DNA of 47,001 nucleotides, from NCBI GenBank assembly GCA_020846195.1, contig JADLEJ010000064.1, positions 1 through 47,001 of the forward strand, in the 5' to 3' direction. A program made the translations under genes and the position numbers. A model generated the notes under the pieces. The model saw nothing but the letters and a program-made list of their open reading frames with translations. It had not been told where the DNA came from and ran no database searches. The DNA comes from Nitrospira sp. Its GTDB lineage: Bacteria; Nitrospirota; Nitrospiria; Nitrospirales; Nitrospiraceae. Shown piece after piece: positions 15,994-25,476 of the stretch (its first letter is position 1; the number at the start of each line of letters is the position of its first letter).

Positions 15994-17436
15994 TTATTCC
16001 GAGGATGAGGAGCCATTCGTTGGGGTTCGCCGGCGAGCCACGCCGCTGTCACGCGCGGCGGCGGCAACGGCCCGGGCGACCAAGGGAACGACGGTTTTAT
16101 CGAAGAGGCTGGGAATGATGTATTCCTCGCTGAGGGCCGTTCTCGGAATCGCATGGGCGATGGCGTCGGCGGCGGCCAGCTTCATGGCCTCGTTGATGTG
16201 GCTGGCTTGCACATCGAGGGCGCCACGGAAGATGCCGGGGAATGCCAGGGCGTTATTGATCTGATTGGGGAAGTCGGATCGCCCGGTGGCAAAGATCCGG
16301 CAGTGCGAGGCAGCGAGTTCCGGCGAGACTTCCGGGTCCGGATTCGCCATGGCAAAGACAATGCGCTCGGGAGACATCAGATCGAGGTCGCCGGCCGTCA
16401 GAATGTTTCCGACCGAGAGCCCGACAAAGACGTCGGCGCCCTTCAGCGCATCGCGCAAGGTTCCTGTGGGAACTTCGCGGGTCAAGCAGGCGGTCAGATC
16501 GGTGCGACAGGCATGGAGCTGCTCCGGGGTGCCGGACAGGATGATGCCTTCTTTATCGCACCCCAGCAGATGCGAGACTCCGGCGGCCAGCAACATGCGG
16601 CAACAGGCCGTGCCGGCGGCGCCAAGACCGTTGACGACTACGCGGACGTCCTCAATCCGCTTCCCAGTGACCTGCAGCGCATTGGTGAGGGCGGCGAGGA
16701 TCACCACGGCCGTGCCGTGCTGGTCGTCGTGCATCACTGGAATATCGAGCGCCGTCTTCAGCCGGCGTTCAATGTCGAAACAGCGGGGCGCGCTGATGTC
16801 TTCTAGATTGATCGCGCCGAATCCCGGCGCAATGCCGCGGACAATGCGGACAATCTCGTCCGGGTCCTGGGTGTTCAGGCACAGTGGCCAGGCATCGATT
16901 CCAGCGAGTTCCTTGAACAGCATCACTTTGCCTTCCATCACCGGCAGGGCCGCTTCAGGGCCGAGGTTGCCGAGCCCCAACACCGCCGACCCATCCGTCA
17001 CGACCGCGACACTGTTGCTTTTGCTGGTGAAGGCATAGACCTTGGAGACATCCCGCGCGATTGCTTGGGAGACTCGTCCGACTCCCGGGGTATAGACCAT
17101 CGAGAGAATATTTCTGGTATTGATCGGGATCTTGCCTTCGACGCGAATTTTGCCGCCGAGGTGCAAGAGAAAAATCCGGTCGGAGGCCGAGAGCACGGTC
17201 ACCTCAGGGACGGCATTCAGCCGGGCCAGGACCTTCTCGCCGTGGGCTTCATTGCGCACATCGAAGGTGACATCCCGAATGATGTGGGTCTTCGTGGCCG
17301 AGACGATATCCACCGCGCCGAGATTGGCTCCCTCCTCGGCCAGCAAGGCGGCCACGCGGGCAAAGATGCCGGGCGTGTTCGCCAGTTCAAGCCTGACCGT
17401 GAGACGATAGTTGGAATAGGGGCCGAGATCGACCAT
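15994..17436 (-). CDS. NAD(P)-dependent malic enzyme with N-terminal ACT domain
   Basis: Oxidatively decarboxylates malate to pyruvate. Residues about 8-85 form an ACT domain (TVRLELANTPGIFARVAALL), a ligand-binding regulatory module. The malic domain follows with VYTPGVGRVS and metal-binding acidic residues in INLEDISAPRCF, with HDDQHGTA further on. The NAD domain has VVVNGLGAAGTACC. Length 480 aa fits the short bacterial type plus ACT; there is no phosphotransacetylase domain as in MaeB. GGAGG lies 7 bases before the ATG. It is a lone gene, functionally linked to the fumarase and citrate synthase nearby. Confidence 0.92.
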   Translation of the reverse strand: MVDLGPYSNYRLTVRLELANTPGIFARVAALLAEEGANLGAVDIVSATKTHIIRDVTFDVRNEAHGEKVLARLNAVPEVTVLSASDRIFLLHLGGKIRVEGKIPINTRNILSMVYTPGVGRVSQAIARDVSKVYAFTSKSNSVAVVTDGSAVLGLGNLGPEAALPVMEGKVMLFKELAGIDAWPLCLNTQDPDEIVRIVRGIAPGFGAINLEDISAPRCFDIERRLKTALDIPVMHDDQHGTAVVILAALTNALQVTGKRIEDVRVVVNGLGAAGTACCRMLLAAGVSHLLGCDKEGIILSGTPEQLHACRTDLTACLTREVPTGTLRDALKGADVFVGLSVGNILTAGDLDLMSPERIVFAMANPDPEVSPELAASHCRIFATGRSDFPNQINNALAFPGIFRGALDVQASHINEAMKLAAADAIAHAIPRTALSEEYIIPSLFDKTVVPLVARAVAAAARDSGVARRRTPTNGSSSSE

Positions 17437-17662
17437 CGTGGTGCCTCCGGTGAAATCTCCTTCATCAGCCTAGCACATCCACTGATGGCGGCGCTTTATA
17501 AGAAGGAAGGTCCGGCGGCCTGGCGAAGGAGCACGATTGGCCTTTTGTGCGAATAAGGCAGTTGACTTTATCCATGGCTTTGACATACCGTGCCCGGAAT
17601 TTGCCTGATCGTGACAGGCACTCGTTTCTAAACTTTCAACACCTTTCAGGGGGAGAACAGTT

Positions 17663-17869
17663 ATGAAGAGCATGTTGATGGCAATCATGGCAGTCGCAAT
17701 CGCAGTGACGTTCGCCGCGCCTTCCTTCGCCAACGATGAGAAGAAGAAGGAAGAGAAGAAGGGCGGCCACGTGGTGCTCAACGACGAGAAGAAGAAAGAA
17801 GAGAAGAAGGGCGGCCACGTCGTGTTCGGCGACGAGAAGAAGAAGGAAGAGAAGAAGGGCGGCCACTGA
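17663..17869 (+). CDS. Tiny exported protein of three Lys/Glu-rich repeats
   Basis: A 68-aa product with GGGGAG 6-7 bases before the ATG. Residues 1-23 are a clean signal peptide ending PSFA, and the mature part is only 45 residues. It consists of a 16-residue unit repeated 2.8 times: N/G-D-EKKKEEKK-GGH-VV-L/F (17732-17779, 17780-17827, 17828-17866). The last unit stops at GGH. The mature protein has no cysteine, no aromatic residue other than one Phe, and a charged K/E core that may be helical. Each unit carries one histidine after Gly-Gly. I do not recognise a family; metal, polyphosphate or polysaccharide binding are guesses. A strong terminator follows, so it is its own transcription unit. 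Confidence 0.75.
   Translation: MKSMLMAIMAVAIAVTFAAPSFANDEKKKEEKKGGHVVLNDEKKKEEKKGGHVVFGDEKKKEEKKGGH
17732..17866 (+). repeat. 48-bp in-frame tandem repeat, 2.8 copies
   Basis: Units at 17732-17779, 17780-17827 and 17828-17866 are nearly identical at DNA level, differing at a few third positions and at the L/F and N/G codons. This implies recent expansion or gene conversion. Each unit encodes one 16-residue motif of the small exported protein. Confidence 0.85.
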
Positions 17870-17921
17870 TCGACAGGTACCCCGAGGTACCGTCTCTCTG
17901 TGTCGCTGGGTGCGTATGACG

Positions 17922-17962
17922 ACAGGCCTGCGATCTTCATGGTCGCAGGCCTGTTTTCTTTT
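17922..17962 (+). terminator. Rho-independent terminator of the repeat-protein gene
   Basis: A perfect 12-bp stem (17922-17933 with 17943-17954), a 9-base loop and a T-rich tail TTTTCTTTT. It sits 53 bases past the stop codon. Confidence 0.88.
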
Positions 17963-18007
17963 CTGCGCCGTTGACCCTCCGCAATCGGCGGTGCTACGGT
18001 GCAGAGC

Positions 18008-21000
18008 ATGTCTTCTCCATCTACTCGCCAGCCTAATCGCCTGCATACCGAAACAAGTCCCTATCTCCTCCAGCATGCCCACAATCCCGTGGATTGGCAT
18101 CCCTGGGGGGCTGAGGCGCTGACGGCCGCCAAAGCTTCGAATAAACCGATTCTCTTGTCGATCGGCTACTCCGCCTGTCATTGGTGCCATGTGATGGAGC
18201 GGGAGTCGTTCGAGAACGAAGCGATTGCCGCCATCATGAATCGCCACTTTATCTGCATCAAAGTGGACCGAGAGGAACGGCCGGATCTCGACGAGATTTA
18301 CATGGCGGCAACGGTCGCGATGAACAACGGCCATGGCGGCTGGCCGATGACCGTGTTTCTCACGCCGGATCAAGAGCCGTTTTTCGCCGGCACCTATTTC
18401 CCTCCTGAAGACCGCTGGGGCCGGCCGGGATTCGGCACGTTGCTGAAGAAAATCGCCGACTACTGGGAGAAAGATGCGGCGGGCGTTCGGACGCAAGCGA
18501 AAGATATGACGGAGCGGCTGAGAGGCGAAGGCCGGATCCCCTCCCCGATTTCTGTCAGCGAGTCTGTCTTGGACGACGCGGTTGCGCAATTCACCGAAGA
18601 TTTCGACAAGACCTCTGGCGGCTTTGGCGGCGCGCCAAAATTTCCACCGGCGGCCGGGCTCTCGCTGCTGCTGCGCTGTTATCGGCGATCCGGGGACGCG
18701 CACACCTTGGCGATGGTTACGAAGACGCTCGATATGATGGCGGCCGGCGGCATCTACGACCATATCGGCGGAGGGTTTGCGCGCTATTCCACCGATGCGC
18801 GCTGGCTCGTGCCGCATTTCGAGAAGATGCTCTACGACAATGCGCTGCTGGCCCGCGTGTATGTCGAGGCCTATCAGGTCACCAAGAACGCGGACTATCG
18901 GCGCGTGGCCTGCGAGGTGTTGGATTATATATTGAGGGAAATGACTGGGCCGGCCGGTGGATTCTATTCGGCGACCGATGCGGATTCGGAAGGAGTCGAA
19001 GGGAAGTTCTTCGCGTGGCAACCGGCCGAAGTGCAAGCCGCGGCGGGGAATGCCGACGATTCCCGGCGATATTGCGCGCTCTACGACATTACGGAGAAAG
19101 GTAATTGGGAGCATGCCAGCATTCCGAATCGCCTGCGTCCATTATCCGATGTCGCGAAGGATCTGAATCTAACCGGCGATGAGTTGCTAGAGGTGGCCGC
19201 ACGGGTGAAGCCGCTGCTCTATCGCGCGCGGCAGCAGCGCGTGCCTCCTGGGCTCGACGATAAAATTCTTACGGCGTGGAACGGCATGATGCTGTCCGCC
19301 ATGGCCGAAGCGGCCCGGGTCTTCGGCGAGACGCGCTATCGCGATGCGGCGGTTCGCGCCGCGGACTTTCTCTTGACGACGCACCGGCGGGCCGATGGAC
19401 GGCTCTTGCGCACCTCGCGCGCCGGACGCGCCCATCTCGACGCCTATTTGGAAGATTACGCCTATTTAGCCGAAGGGCTTATCGATCTCTATGAAGCTGG
19501 AGCGTCGGAGTGCTATCTCCAGGCGGCTGCTGAATTGGCGGAACGAATACGGTCGGATTTTATGGATAGCGACCAAGGGGGATTTTTCACGACTGCGTCA
19601 GGCCATGAGACGCTCATCGTCCGCAGCCGCGAAGGGGCCGATGGGGCAACGCCCAGCGGGAACGCCGTCGCGGCGTCGGCGCTCGCGCGGCTCGCCTCTC
19701 ATTTCGACCGGCAGGAGTGGCGGGATGCGGCGGTCGGAGCGATTCGGGCGTATGGCCGGCAGATTGCGCGCTATCCACGAGCGTTTGCCAAGAGCCTGGC
19801 CGTTGTCGATTTCCTCACCGAAGGTCCGGTGGAATTGGCCTTTATTGGAGAGGGTCAGCGCGCATCCGCGCAGGCGCTCTATCGAGCCGTGGCGAACGAA
19901 TATCTTCCGAATCGGATTCTTGCATCGAGTGAGTCGAGCGCTGAGTCCACCCTCCCATTACTGCAGGGGAAGTCGGTTGTTGCTGGACAGCCCGCTCTGT
20001 ATATCTGCCGAAATTTTAGTTGTCAGCGTCCTGTCATTGACCCGAACGCTGTCGCCGAAGCGCTTAGTATCCATCGGTCTGGCGCCGGCACCGCATCCGG
20101 TCGAACCGAGACCTTGCTGCGAGGAACGCAGTTGTCCGGCCATGCGACGGTGCAAGGCACGGCAGCCTATGCGGCGAAGATGGTGGGACTGTCTCCGTCC
20201 GGTTCTCTCGCCCATGGCTATACGGCCGCGGGTTCGACCGGACTCACGGTCTCTCGGTTGGGGTTCGGTACCTATCGGGTCGATACGAAAGAGCCGGAGC
20301 ATCGGCAGGCGTTCACGCAGGCGCTGACAACAAGCTGCAATCTCATCGATACGTCCACGAATTATATGGATGGAGACAGCGAACGTCTTGTGGGCGCAGT
20401 GCTGTCAGAGCTGGCGAAGACTGGGCAGCTGGCGCGCGAGCAGGTCGTGGTGGTTTCCAAAATCGGCTACGTGCAGAGTCAGAATCTGAAGCTCGCCGAA
20501 GCCAGGGAGAAAGCCGGCCGTCCCTACCCTGACATGGTGAAGTATGGAGACGGGATATGGCACTGCCTCCATCCGGAATTTCTCGCCGATCAACTCGCGC
20601 TGTCCCTCGATCGATTAGGGCTTGCCACGCTCGATGTGTGCCTTTTGCATAATCCGGAATATTTTCTGTCTGATGCTGCCCATCGGAAGGAGCGCGGCCT
20701 GGTTGCGGTGCGCGACGCGTTCTACGACCGGTTGCAGCGGGCGTTCGTGTATTTCGAGACACAAGTCGCGGCCGGCCGGCTGCGATACTACGGCGTCTCG
20801 TCGAACACCGTGACCTCGCCTGCGGATCATCCCGAAGCCACCTCGTTGAGCCGAATGCTCGATGCCGCTCGAAGTGCGGCGCGTGAGACGAATCAATCGG
20901 CGCATCATTTCCGCTGGTTGCAATGCCCGATGAATCTCTTCGAGTCAGGCGCGCTGTTGACACCGAATACCGGAGCCGGTGGCACAGAGACCCTGCTCGA

Positions 21001-21706
21001 TGCGGCCAGACAGGAAGGCGTGGCTGTTCTGGCGAATCGTCCACTCAATGCGATGCCCAGCCAGGGCGGTGGAATTCTTCGCCTCGCCGATTTCCCTTTG
21101 GAAGATCAGCCGGTGGATTTTGCCAGTCAGCGCACGCGCGTGGCTGAGCTGGAGGATGAGTATCGCCGCACCATCGCGCCGTCGGTGCCGCAGAGCGGCC
21201 AAGGCACCGCCCCGGCTGACTTTTTTAATTGGGCGCAGGAGTTAGGTCGTGTCCGGCCGCAGCTGCAAGGATTGGAACATTGGGAGCAGATCGAACATCA
21301 GATGATTGCGCCTCACGTCAATCAGGTGTTGCAGGCCTTGTCGAGAACATTATCCGGCACGGCAGCCGAGCAATGGGAGGCTTGGCGCGACCGGTATGTG
21401 CCTGAATTGCTGACGCTGTTGCGAGGGTTGCGGCGCGAGGCGACGGAACGAAGCCGTCGCCGCACGGCGGCCGTGGCTGCGGCGCTCGACTCTGTGCTCC
21501 CGCACGTTCGACGGTCGGAATCGCTTTCGCGAAAAGCGCTGTGGGTGGTCGCCAGCACGCCGGGTGTCACGAGCGTCTTGAATGGCATGCGGACGCCTGC
21601 CTATGTTGAAGACTCCGTAGGGATACTTCATTGGCCAGCGCTCGATCCGGTCCGGCAGGCTTATGAAGCTGCCAAGACTATCGCCTTTCCTGAAGACTTA
21701 GGGTAA
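18008..21706 (+). CDS. Fusion of DUF255 thioredoxin-like/six-hairpin protein with aldo-keto reductase
   Basis: A single open frame of about 1232 aa (GTG 17999 is an alternative start). Residues about 10-170 match the YyaL/SSP411 DUF255 family: [20 protein letters not shown], the redox pair SACHWCHVM and [12 protein letters not shown]. An alpha-helical barrel region typical of that family follows to about 680. From about 740 a complete aldo-keto reductase begins ([15 protein letters not shown]). Its tetrad is recognisable: Asp and Tyr in [14 protein letters not shown], Lys in VVVSKIGYV and His in [10 protein letters not shown] helical C-terminal tail ends near [16 protein letters not shown], the AKR ending. 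There is no signal peptide, so it is cytoplasmic. The substrate is unknown. The preceding terminator isolates it from the repeat-protein gene. Confidence 0.85.
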   Translation: MSSPSTRQPNRLHTETSPYLLQHAHNPVDWHPWGAEALTAAKASNKPILLSIGYSACHWCHVMERESFENEAIAAIMNRHFICIKVDREERPDLDEIYMAATVAMNNGHGGWPMTVFLTPDQEPFFAGTYFPPEDRWGRPGFGTLLKKIADYWEKDAAGVRTQAKDMTERLRGEGRIPSPISVSESVLDDAVAQFTEDFDKTSGGFGGAPKFPPAAGLSLLLRCYRRSGDAHTLAMVTKTLDMMAAGGIYDHIGGGFARYSTDARWLVPHFEKMLYDNALLARVYVEAYQVTKNADYRRVACEVLDYILREMTGPAGGFYSATDADSEGVEGKFFAWQPAEVQAAAGNADDSRRYCALYDITEKGNWEHASIPNRLRPLSDVAKDLNLTGDELLEVAARVKPLLYRARQQRVPPGLDDKILTAWNGMMLSAMAEAARVFGETRYRDAAVRAADFLLTTHRRADGRLLRTSRAGRAHLDAYLEDYAYLAEGLIDLYEAGASECYLQAAAELAERIRSDFMDSDQGGFFTTASGHETLIVRSREGADGATPSGNAVAASALARLASHFDRQEWRDAAVGAIRAYGRQIARYPRAFAKSLAVVDFLTEGPVELAFIGEGQRASAQALYRAVANEYLPNRILASSESSAESTLPLLQGKSVVAGQPALYICRNFSCQRPVIDPNAVAEALSIHRSGAGTASGRTETLLRGTQLSGHATVQGTAAYAAKMVGLSPSGSLAHGYTAAGSTGLTVSRLGFGTYRVDTKEPEHRQAFTQALTTSCNLIDTSTNYMDGDSERLVGAVLSELAKTGQLAREQVVVVSKIGYVQSQNLKLAEAREKAGRPYPDMVKYGDGIWHCLHPEFLADQLALSLDRLGLATLDVCLLHNPEYFLSDAAHRKERGLVAVRDAFYDRLQRAFVYFETQVAAGRLRYYGVSSNTVTSPADHPEATSLSRMLDAARSAARETNQSAHHFRWLQCPMNLFESGALLTPNTGAGGTETLLDAARQEGVAVLANRPLNAMPSQGGGILRLADFPLEDQPVDFASQRTRVAELEDEYRRTIAPSVPQSGQGTAPADFFNWAQELGRVRPQLQGLEHWEQIEHQMIAPHVNQVLQALSRTLSGTAAEQWEAWRDRYVPELLTLLRGLRREATERSRRRTAAVAAALDSVLPHVRRSESLSRKALWVVASTPGVTSVLNGMRTPAYVEDSVGILHWPALDPVRQAYEAAKTIAFPEDLG

Positions 21707-21751
21707 TCTCCCCGTAAGCTATTGAGAATGTCTGCCAAAGGAGGCGATGGT

Positions 21752-22324
21752 ATGCGCGTATTAGTCTCCCGGCTTATTCCCGGATGCCTTGCGGTGTTGC
21801 TGACTATTGGCGCAGTGGGATGCGCGACGAAGTCCGGATCAGGGACCGGCGAGGAATTGCTGGCCAATGAAGAGCGGATTCCCGACCAGGCGATTCGTGA
21901 GCGCGCGCCGCTCGATCTCGGCACGCCCGTCACGCGCACGAGTCCCGGCATGCGCGCTGAGCTGTCCGCCAGAAATGCGACTGGCGCGGAACGAAGCGCG
22001 CTTCCGGATGTCTTGTTCGATTTCGATCGGGCAACGCTCCGGATCGATGCCTTGCCGCTGTTGGATGCCAACGCGAAACTGCTCGCGAACGAAGGGGCCA
22101 AGCGGATTCTTCTCGAAGGGCGCGGCGATGAAATGGGGACCTCCGCCTATAACTTGGTCTTGGGCGAGCGCCGGGCGCAGGCGGTGCGTTCCTATCTCAA
22201 GCAGCTGGGGCTCGACATCGACTTGCGCACGACCAGCTATGGCAAAGACCGCCCGCTTTGTTTTGAGCATCAACAGGACTGCTGGCAGAAAAACCGCAGC
22301 GTTCACTTTGTGGTGAAAGAGTAG
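21752..22324 (+). CDS. pal: Pal-like peptidoglycan-associated lipoprotein (OmpA domain)
   Basis: An outer-membrane lipoprotein of 190 aa from ATG 21752, which has GGAGG 7 bases upstream; upstream in-frame codons are poorer starts. The lipoprotein signal ends at the lipobox GAVGC. The C-terminal OmpA/Pal domain starts at VLFDFDRATLRIDA and includes EGRGDEMGTSAYNLVLGERRA, the peptidoglycan-binding signature. The ending SYGKDRPLC, then NRSVHFVV, is typical. Pal usually pairs with TolB, but tol genes are not in the window, so this may be a stand-alone Pal paralogue. The next gene starts about 110 bases downstream. Confidence 0.87.
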   Translation: MRVLVSRLIPGCLAVLLTIGAVGCATKSGSGTGEELLANEERIPDQAIRERAPLDLGTPVTRTSPGMRAELSARNATGAERSALPDVLFDFDRATLRIDALPLLDANAKLLANEGAKRILLEGRGDEMGTSAYNLVLGERRAQAVRSYLKQLGLDIDLRTTSYGKDRPLCFEHQQDCWQKNRSVHFVVKE

Positions 22325-22434
22325 TTTTGCACAGGCGTGTTTCCAGCCATCTCGCCTGCTCTCTTCACATTCTTCGATGTCAGGCGTCCGCGGCCTAACC
22401 GGCTGGTTCCCTCTGCGTTCTACGAGGCTTTTGC

Positions 22435-23991
22435 ATGGCCAAACTCGCCGTTATCGATATCGGAACCAACTCGATTCATATGGTGCTGGCCGAAATCCTT
22501 CCTGACGCCAGTTACAAAATTCTCGATCGATTCAAAGACATGACCCGGTTGGGCAATGGGGCCTTCGCCGCGAAGCGATTATCGGACGAAGCCATCGGCC
22601 GCGGAGTCGAGGTCTTGAAAACCCTGGTGACATTGGCGAGGAACAAAGGGTTCGAACGGATTGCCGCGGTTGCGACCAGTGCGGTGCGGGAGGCGAAAAA
22701 CGGCGGCGATTTCGTCGATCTGGTTGAGGAACAGACCGGCATCAAGATTCGCGTGATCAGCGGAATCGAAGAGGCCCGGCTCATTTTCCTCGGGGTCCGT
22801 CACAGCATGGCGTTGCCCGACAAGCCGACGCTGGTGGTGGATGTGGGTGGCGGATCGGTGGAGCTTATCGTTGGAACGCGCGATGGACTGCAACAGGCCA
22901 AGAGCCTGAAGCTTGGCGCGATCCGCTTGTCCGATCAATATGTGACGAAAACCCCGCCTACGGATGCCATGGTCACACGGTTACACGAGGCTGTTTCGCT
23001 GGTTCTCAAAGAGGCGCTCGATACGTTCAAGGTCAAACAGTTCGCTGCCGTGGTTGCCTCGTCTGGAATGGCCGGTAATGCGGCAGAGATTGTTCATATG
23101 AGGCAGACGGGTCGGCCGGTGCCGCAACTCAATCTGGCCAAGGTGCGGTTGAAAGATCTGCGCCTAGTCGAGGCTGAACTCCGCAAGTCCTCGGTGAAGG
23201 AGCGATTGAGCATTCCCGGGTTAGACCCGAAACGGGTCGATACGCTGTTTCCTTCGGTGGTGGTCTTGCGCCGTTTGTTGGAACTCTCCGGCGCCGATGA
23301 GATGACGGTGTGCGATAAGGCCATTCGTGAAGGGGTGATCTACGATTTCATCGACCGGCATCGCGATGGGCTGAAGGCGGAACGCGAGATTCCAGATGTC
23401 CGGCGGCGGAATGTGATCGGATTGGCGCGCCGCTGCCAAGTCCCTGAAGTGCATGCCCTGCATGTGGCCGGTCTCGCGTTGAAGCTGTTCGATCAAACGA
23501 AACGGTTGCATCGTCTCGGCGAGATCGAGCGCAGCTGGCTGGAGTTTGCCGCGGTGTTGCACGATATCGGGTATGTGATTAATCCACGGCAACACCATAA
23601 ACATGCCTACTATCTGATCAAAAATAGCGATATCGGCGGTTTAACGGCAGAGGAAATCGAAGTGGTGGCGAACGTGGCGCGCTATCACCGCCGGTCCATG
23701 CCGGCAACCAAGCATGAAGGCTATGCGGCGCTCTCTGTAAAGCTCAAACGGACGGTGCGAATCCTGTCGGCCTTTCTGAGAGTGGCCGATGCTCTGGATC
23801 GGACGCATTTTTCTGCGGTGCAGACCGTGGATGTAAAGATCGGTCAGACCTTGACGATTGCCGCGACCGTCAGCGGCGATGCCGCGATGGAGATCTGGTC
23901 AGCGGTACAGCGGGCAGATCTGCTTGAACAGGTCTTTCGACGGCGGGTTCAGTTTAGGGAAGTGCCGCAAGCCCCTGAGAAGTTGCGATGA
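22435..23991 (+). CDS. ppx: Ppx/GppA-type exopolyphosphatase with HD domain
   Basis: An ASKHA-fold phosphatase that hydrolyses polyphosphate and/or pppGpp. The N-terminal half shows VIDIGTNSIHMVLAE (phosphate loop), RISGIEEARLIFLGVRH (read as VISGIEEARLI in the family) and VVDVGGGSVELIVG. From about residue 310 there is an HD-type domain with VHALHVAGLALKLFDQ and EFAAVLHDIGYVINPRQHHKH. This is the long 518-aa form. Acting on polyP or ppGpp cannot be separated by eye. GAGG lies 8 bases before the ATG. It converges on sixA. Confidence 0.9.
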   Translation: MAKLAVIDIGTNSIHMVLAEILPDASYKILDRFKDMTRLGNGAFAAKRLSDEAIGRGVEVLKTLVTLARNKGFERIAAVATSAVREAKNGGDFVDLVEEQTGIKIRVISGIEEARLIFLGVRHSMALPDKPTLVVDVGGGSVELIVGTRDGLQQAKSLKLGAIRLSDQYVTKTPPTDAMVTRLHEAVSLVLKEALDTFKVKQFAAVVASSGMAGNAAEIVHMRQTGRPVPQLNLAKVRLKDLRLVEAELRKSSVKERLSIPGLDPKRVDTLFPSVVVLRRLLELSGADEMTVCDKAIREGVIYDFIDRHRDGLKAEREIPDVRRRNVIGLARRCQVPEVHALHVAGLALKLFDQTKRLHRLGEIERSWLEFAAVLHDIGYVINPRQHHKHAYYLIKNSDIGGLTAEEIEVVANVARYHRRSMPATKHEGYAALSVKLKRTVRILSAFLRVADALDRTHFSAVQTVDVKIGQTLTIAATVSGDAAMEIWSAVQRADLLEQVFRRRVQFREVPQAPEKLR

Positions 23992-24052
23992 GCGGTTTCT
24001 CTCCTTACTCATCGCACTGGAATCTGCAGCCAGTTTGGCGTTAGGCGTTCCT

Positions 24053-24577
24053 TCAATCATGGTCTTTGCTTTTCATGGCTCGCCCCAGTGCGTGAAGCTG
24101 CGTCGGGGTACACCACCAATGCAGCAGTCCCTCCCCTGCTCGCGCAGGTCCTGGCAGATGAATTAGCCCAGCACCGGCTTTCTTCATCGGATAGTTCGGT
24201 GACGCCTGCCCGTTGAGCAGATAGCTGCCTGTTGCGCCCAGCAACGGTTCATGCCCGACACAGAGGATGACGGCATTGTCTGGAAAAGCCAGAAGGAAGG
24301 TTGCCAGAGATTGCGGTGAGGAGCCTGGCTTCAAAGCGTTGCACAGAGCCATTGCGACAGATGGACAGAGAATGGCGTTGACGATCTCGGCGGTTTCCCT
24401 GGCCCTGGCGAGGGGGCTGGCGAAGAGGTGCGTGATGGTGAGTCCCATCGCGGCGAATCCTTGTGCCGTTTGGCGCACCTTCTTTCTCCCTTGATCGGTC
24501 AAGGGACGGGTATCGTCGCTGGCCGCCCATTCCTCTATCTCGACCGCGATGCCATGGCGCATCAATACACAATCCAT
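24053..24577 (-). CDS. sixA: Phosphohistidine phosphatase SixA
   Basis: A 174-aa histidine phosphatase. The catalytic RHG motif is at the very start (CVLMRHGIAVE), with SPLARARETAEI and the second catalytic histidine in CVGHEPLLG. SixA enzymes dephosphorylate phosphohistidine, classically on HPt domains or PTS components. CAGGAG precedes the ATG by about 9 bases. It lies 94 bases downstream of the response-regulator gene in the same direction, so a link to phosphorelay signalling is possible; the window holds no histidine kinase. Confidence 0.9.
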   Translation of the reverse strand: MDCVLMRHGIAVEIEEWAASDDTRPLTDQGRKKVRQTAQGFAAMGLTITHLFASPLARARETAEIVNAILCPSVAMALCNALKPGSSPQSLATFLLAFPDNAVILCVGHEPLLGATGSYLLNGQASPNYPMKKAGAGLIHLPGPARAGEGLLHWWCTPTQLHALGRAMKSKDHD

Positions 24578-24671
24578 AGGACGAATCTCCTGAGGTGGAC
24601 GTACGCTAGCACAATTGTTGAGCAGCGTGAACGGCGGTATGAACGAATGCGTGCGGCTGTTCTATGACAGA

Positions 24672-25391
24672 TCAGGCGTTGAGAGGAAGAGCCTGTTCTT
24701 TTCGGAGAAGCCGGTAGCCGGTTTCGGCAACCTTGGTAATAAGAGGCGCGGCGCCGTGTTGGCCTGTGAGTTTCTGATTGAGCGCAGCGACGAGTTGGTC
24801 GAGCTCTCGATCATGGGTGAGGGTATCGTTACCCCACAAGAGAGTGCGGAACTCTTCTCTCGGCACGACCTTTCCGGTTGTCTTTGCCAAACGCAGGAGG
24901 GTTTGCCATTCGGGTTTGGTCAGGACCAGCTGTCGCCCCCGGAACGTAACGACATATTGGGTGGCGTCCAATGCGAGATCGTCGTCGAGATCGTCGAGAT
25001 TGTTCAGCATGCCATCGGCGAGGCGCCGCAGCACGGCATGGACTCGCGCAACTAGCTCGCGAGGGCTATAGGGCTTCGTCAGAATATCGTCGGCCCCGCT
25101 TTCCAGCCCTGCCACGCGAGAGTCTTCCGAGGTCAGCGCCGTGACCAGAATGATCCCCATGGACTTGGTTTGTGGGTCTTCGCGCAGCCGCTGGCACAGA
25201 TCTTTGCCGCCGATGCCAGGCACCATGAGATCGAGCACGACTAAGGCGGGCCGATTTTTCCAGATATCTTGGATGCCGGTTTGCCCATCGAAAGCAATAT
25301 TGGTGCGAAACGAGGCCTTGCGGAGGACCTGATCGATTGTCCGCGCCTGGTCTTCGTCGGCTTCGATGATTTGGATGACTTCAAGGCTCAT
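24672..25391 (-). CDS. OmpR/PhoB-type response regulator
   Basis: A 239-aa two-domain regulator. The receiver domain has the acidic cluster IIEADED, phospho-acceptor Asp54 in VVLDLMVPG, a Thr84 region ILVTALTSED and Lys106 in DDILTKPYS. From about 140 a winged-helix DNA-binding domain follows (LVLTKPEWQTLLRLA, then LWGND, then RELDQLVAALNQKL, then GYRLL). No histidine kinase is adjacent. It lies immediately downstream of the exosortase locus on the same strand, which makes it a candidate regulator of exopolysaccharide genes, but that is inference. No clear ribosome site precedes the ATG. Confidence 0.9.
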   Translation of the reverse strand: MSLEVIQIIEADEDQARTIDQVLRKASFRTNIAFDGQTGIQDIWKNRPALVVLDLMVPGIGGKDLCQRLREDPQTKSMGIILVTALTSEDSRVAGLESGADDILTKPYSPRELVARVHAVLRRLADGMLNNLDDLDDDLALDATQYVVTFRGRQLVLTKPEWQTLLRLAKTTGKVVPREEFRTLLWGNDTLTHDRELDQLVAALNQKLTGQHGAAPLITKVAETGYRLLRKEQALPLNA

Positions 25392-25476
25392 AGAGGTGCT
25401 CGTGTCTTATGCCTATCGGCAGAAACAGAGCGAGCCTTGAGCGGCGCCGGCAGTGCCGCCGTTCATGGATTGTTCC

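Noticed and set aside
17570..17640. TTGACT and TTGACA hexamers upstream of the repeat-protein gene as a promoter
   Set aside because: Neither has a convincing -10 at 16-18 bases (best is CATACC), so I did not annotate a promoter although one must exist nearby.
17732..17866. Short spaced repeats that might be a CRISPR array
   Set aside because: The units are directly adjacent, have no variable spacers and encode an in-frame peptide after a signal peptide.
17636..19114. A 492-codon open frame on the minus strand opposite the repeat protein and DUF255 gene
   Set aside because: It is antisense to well-supported proteins, rich in Arg/His/Pro, with runs of Phe and Leu that mirror the K/E repeat. 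It has no family motifs.
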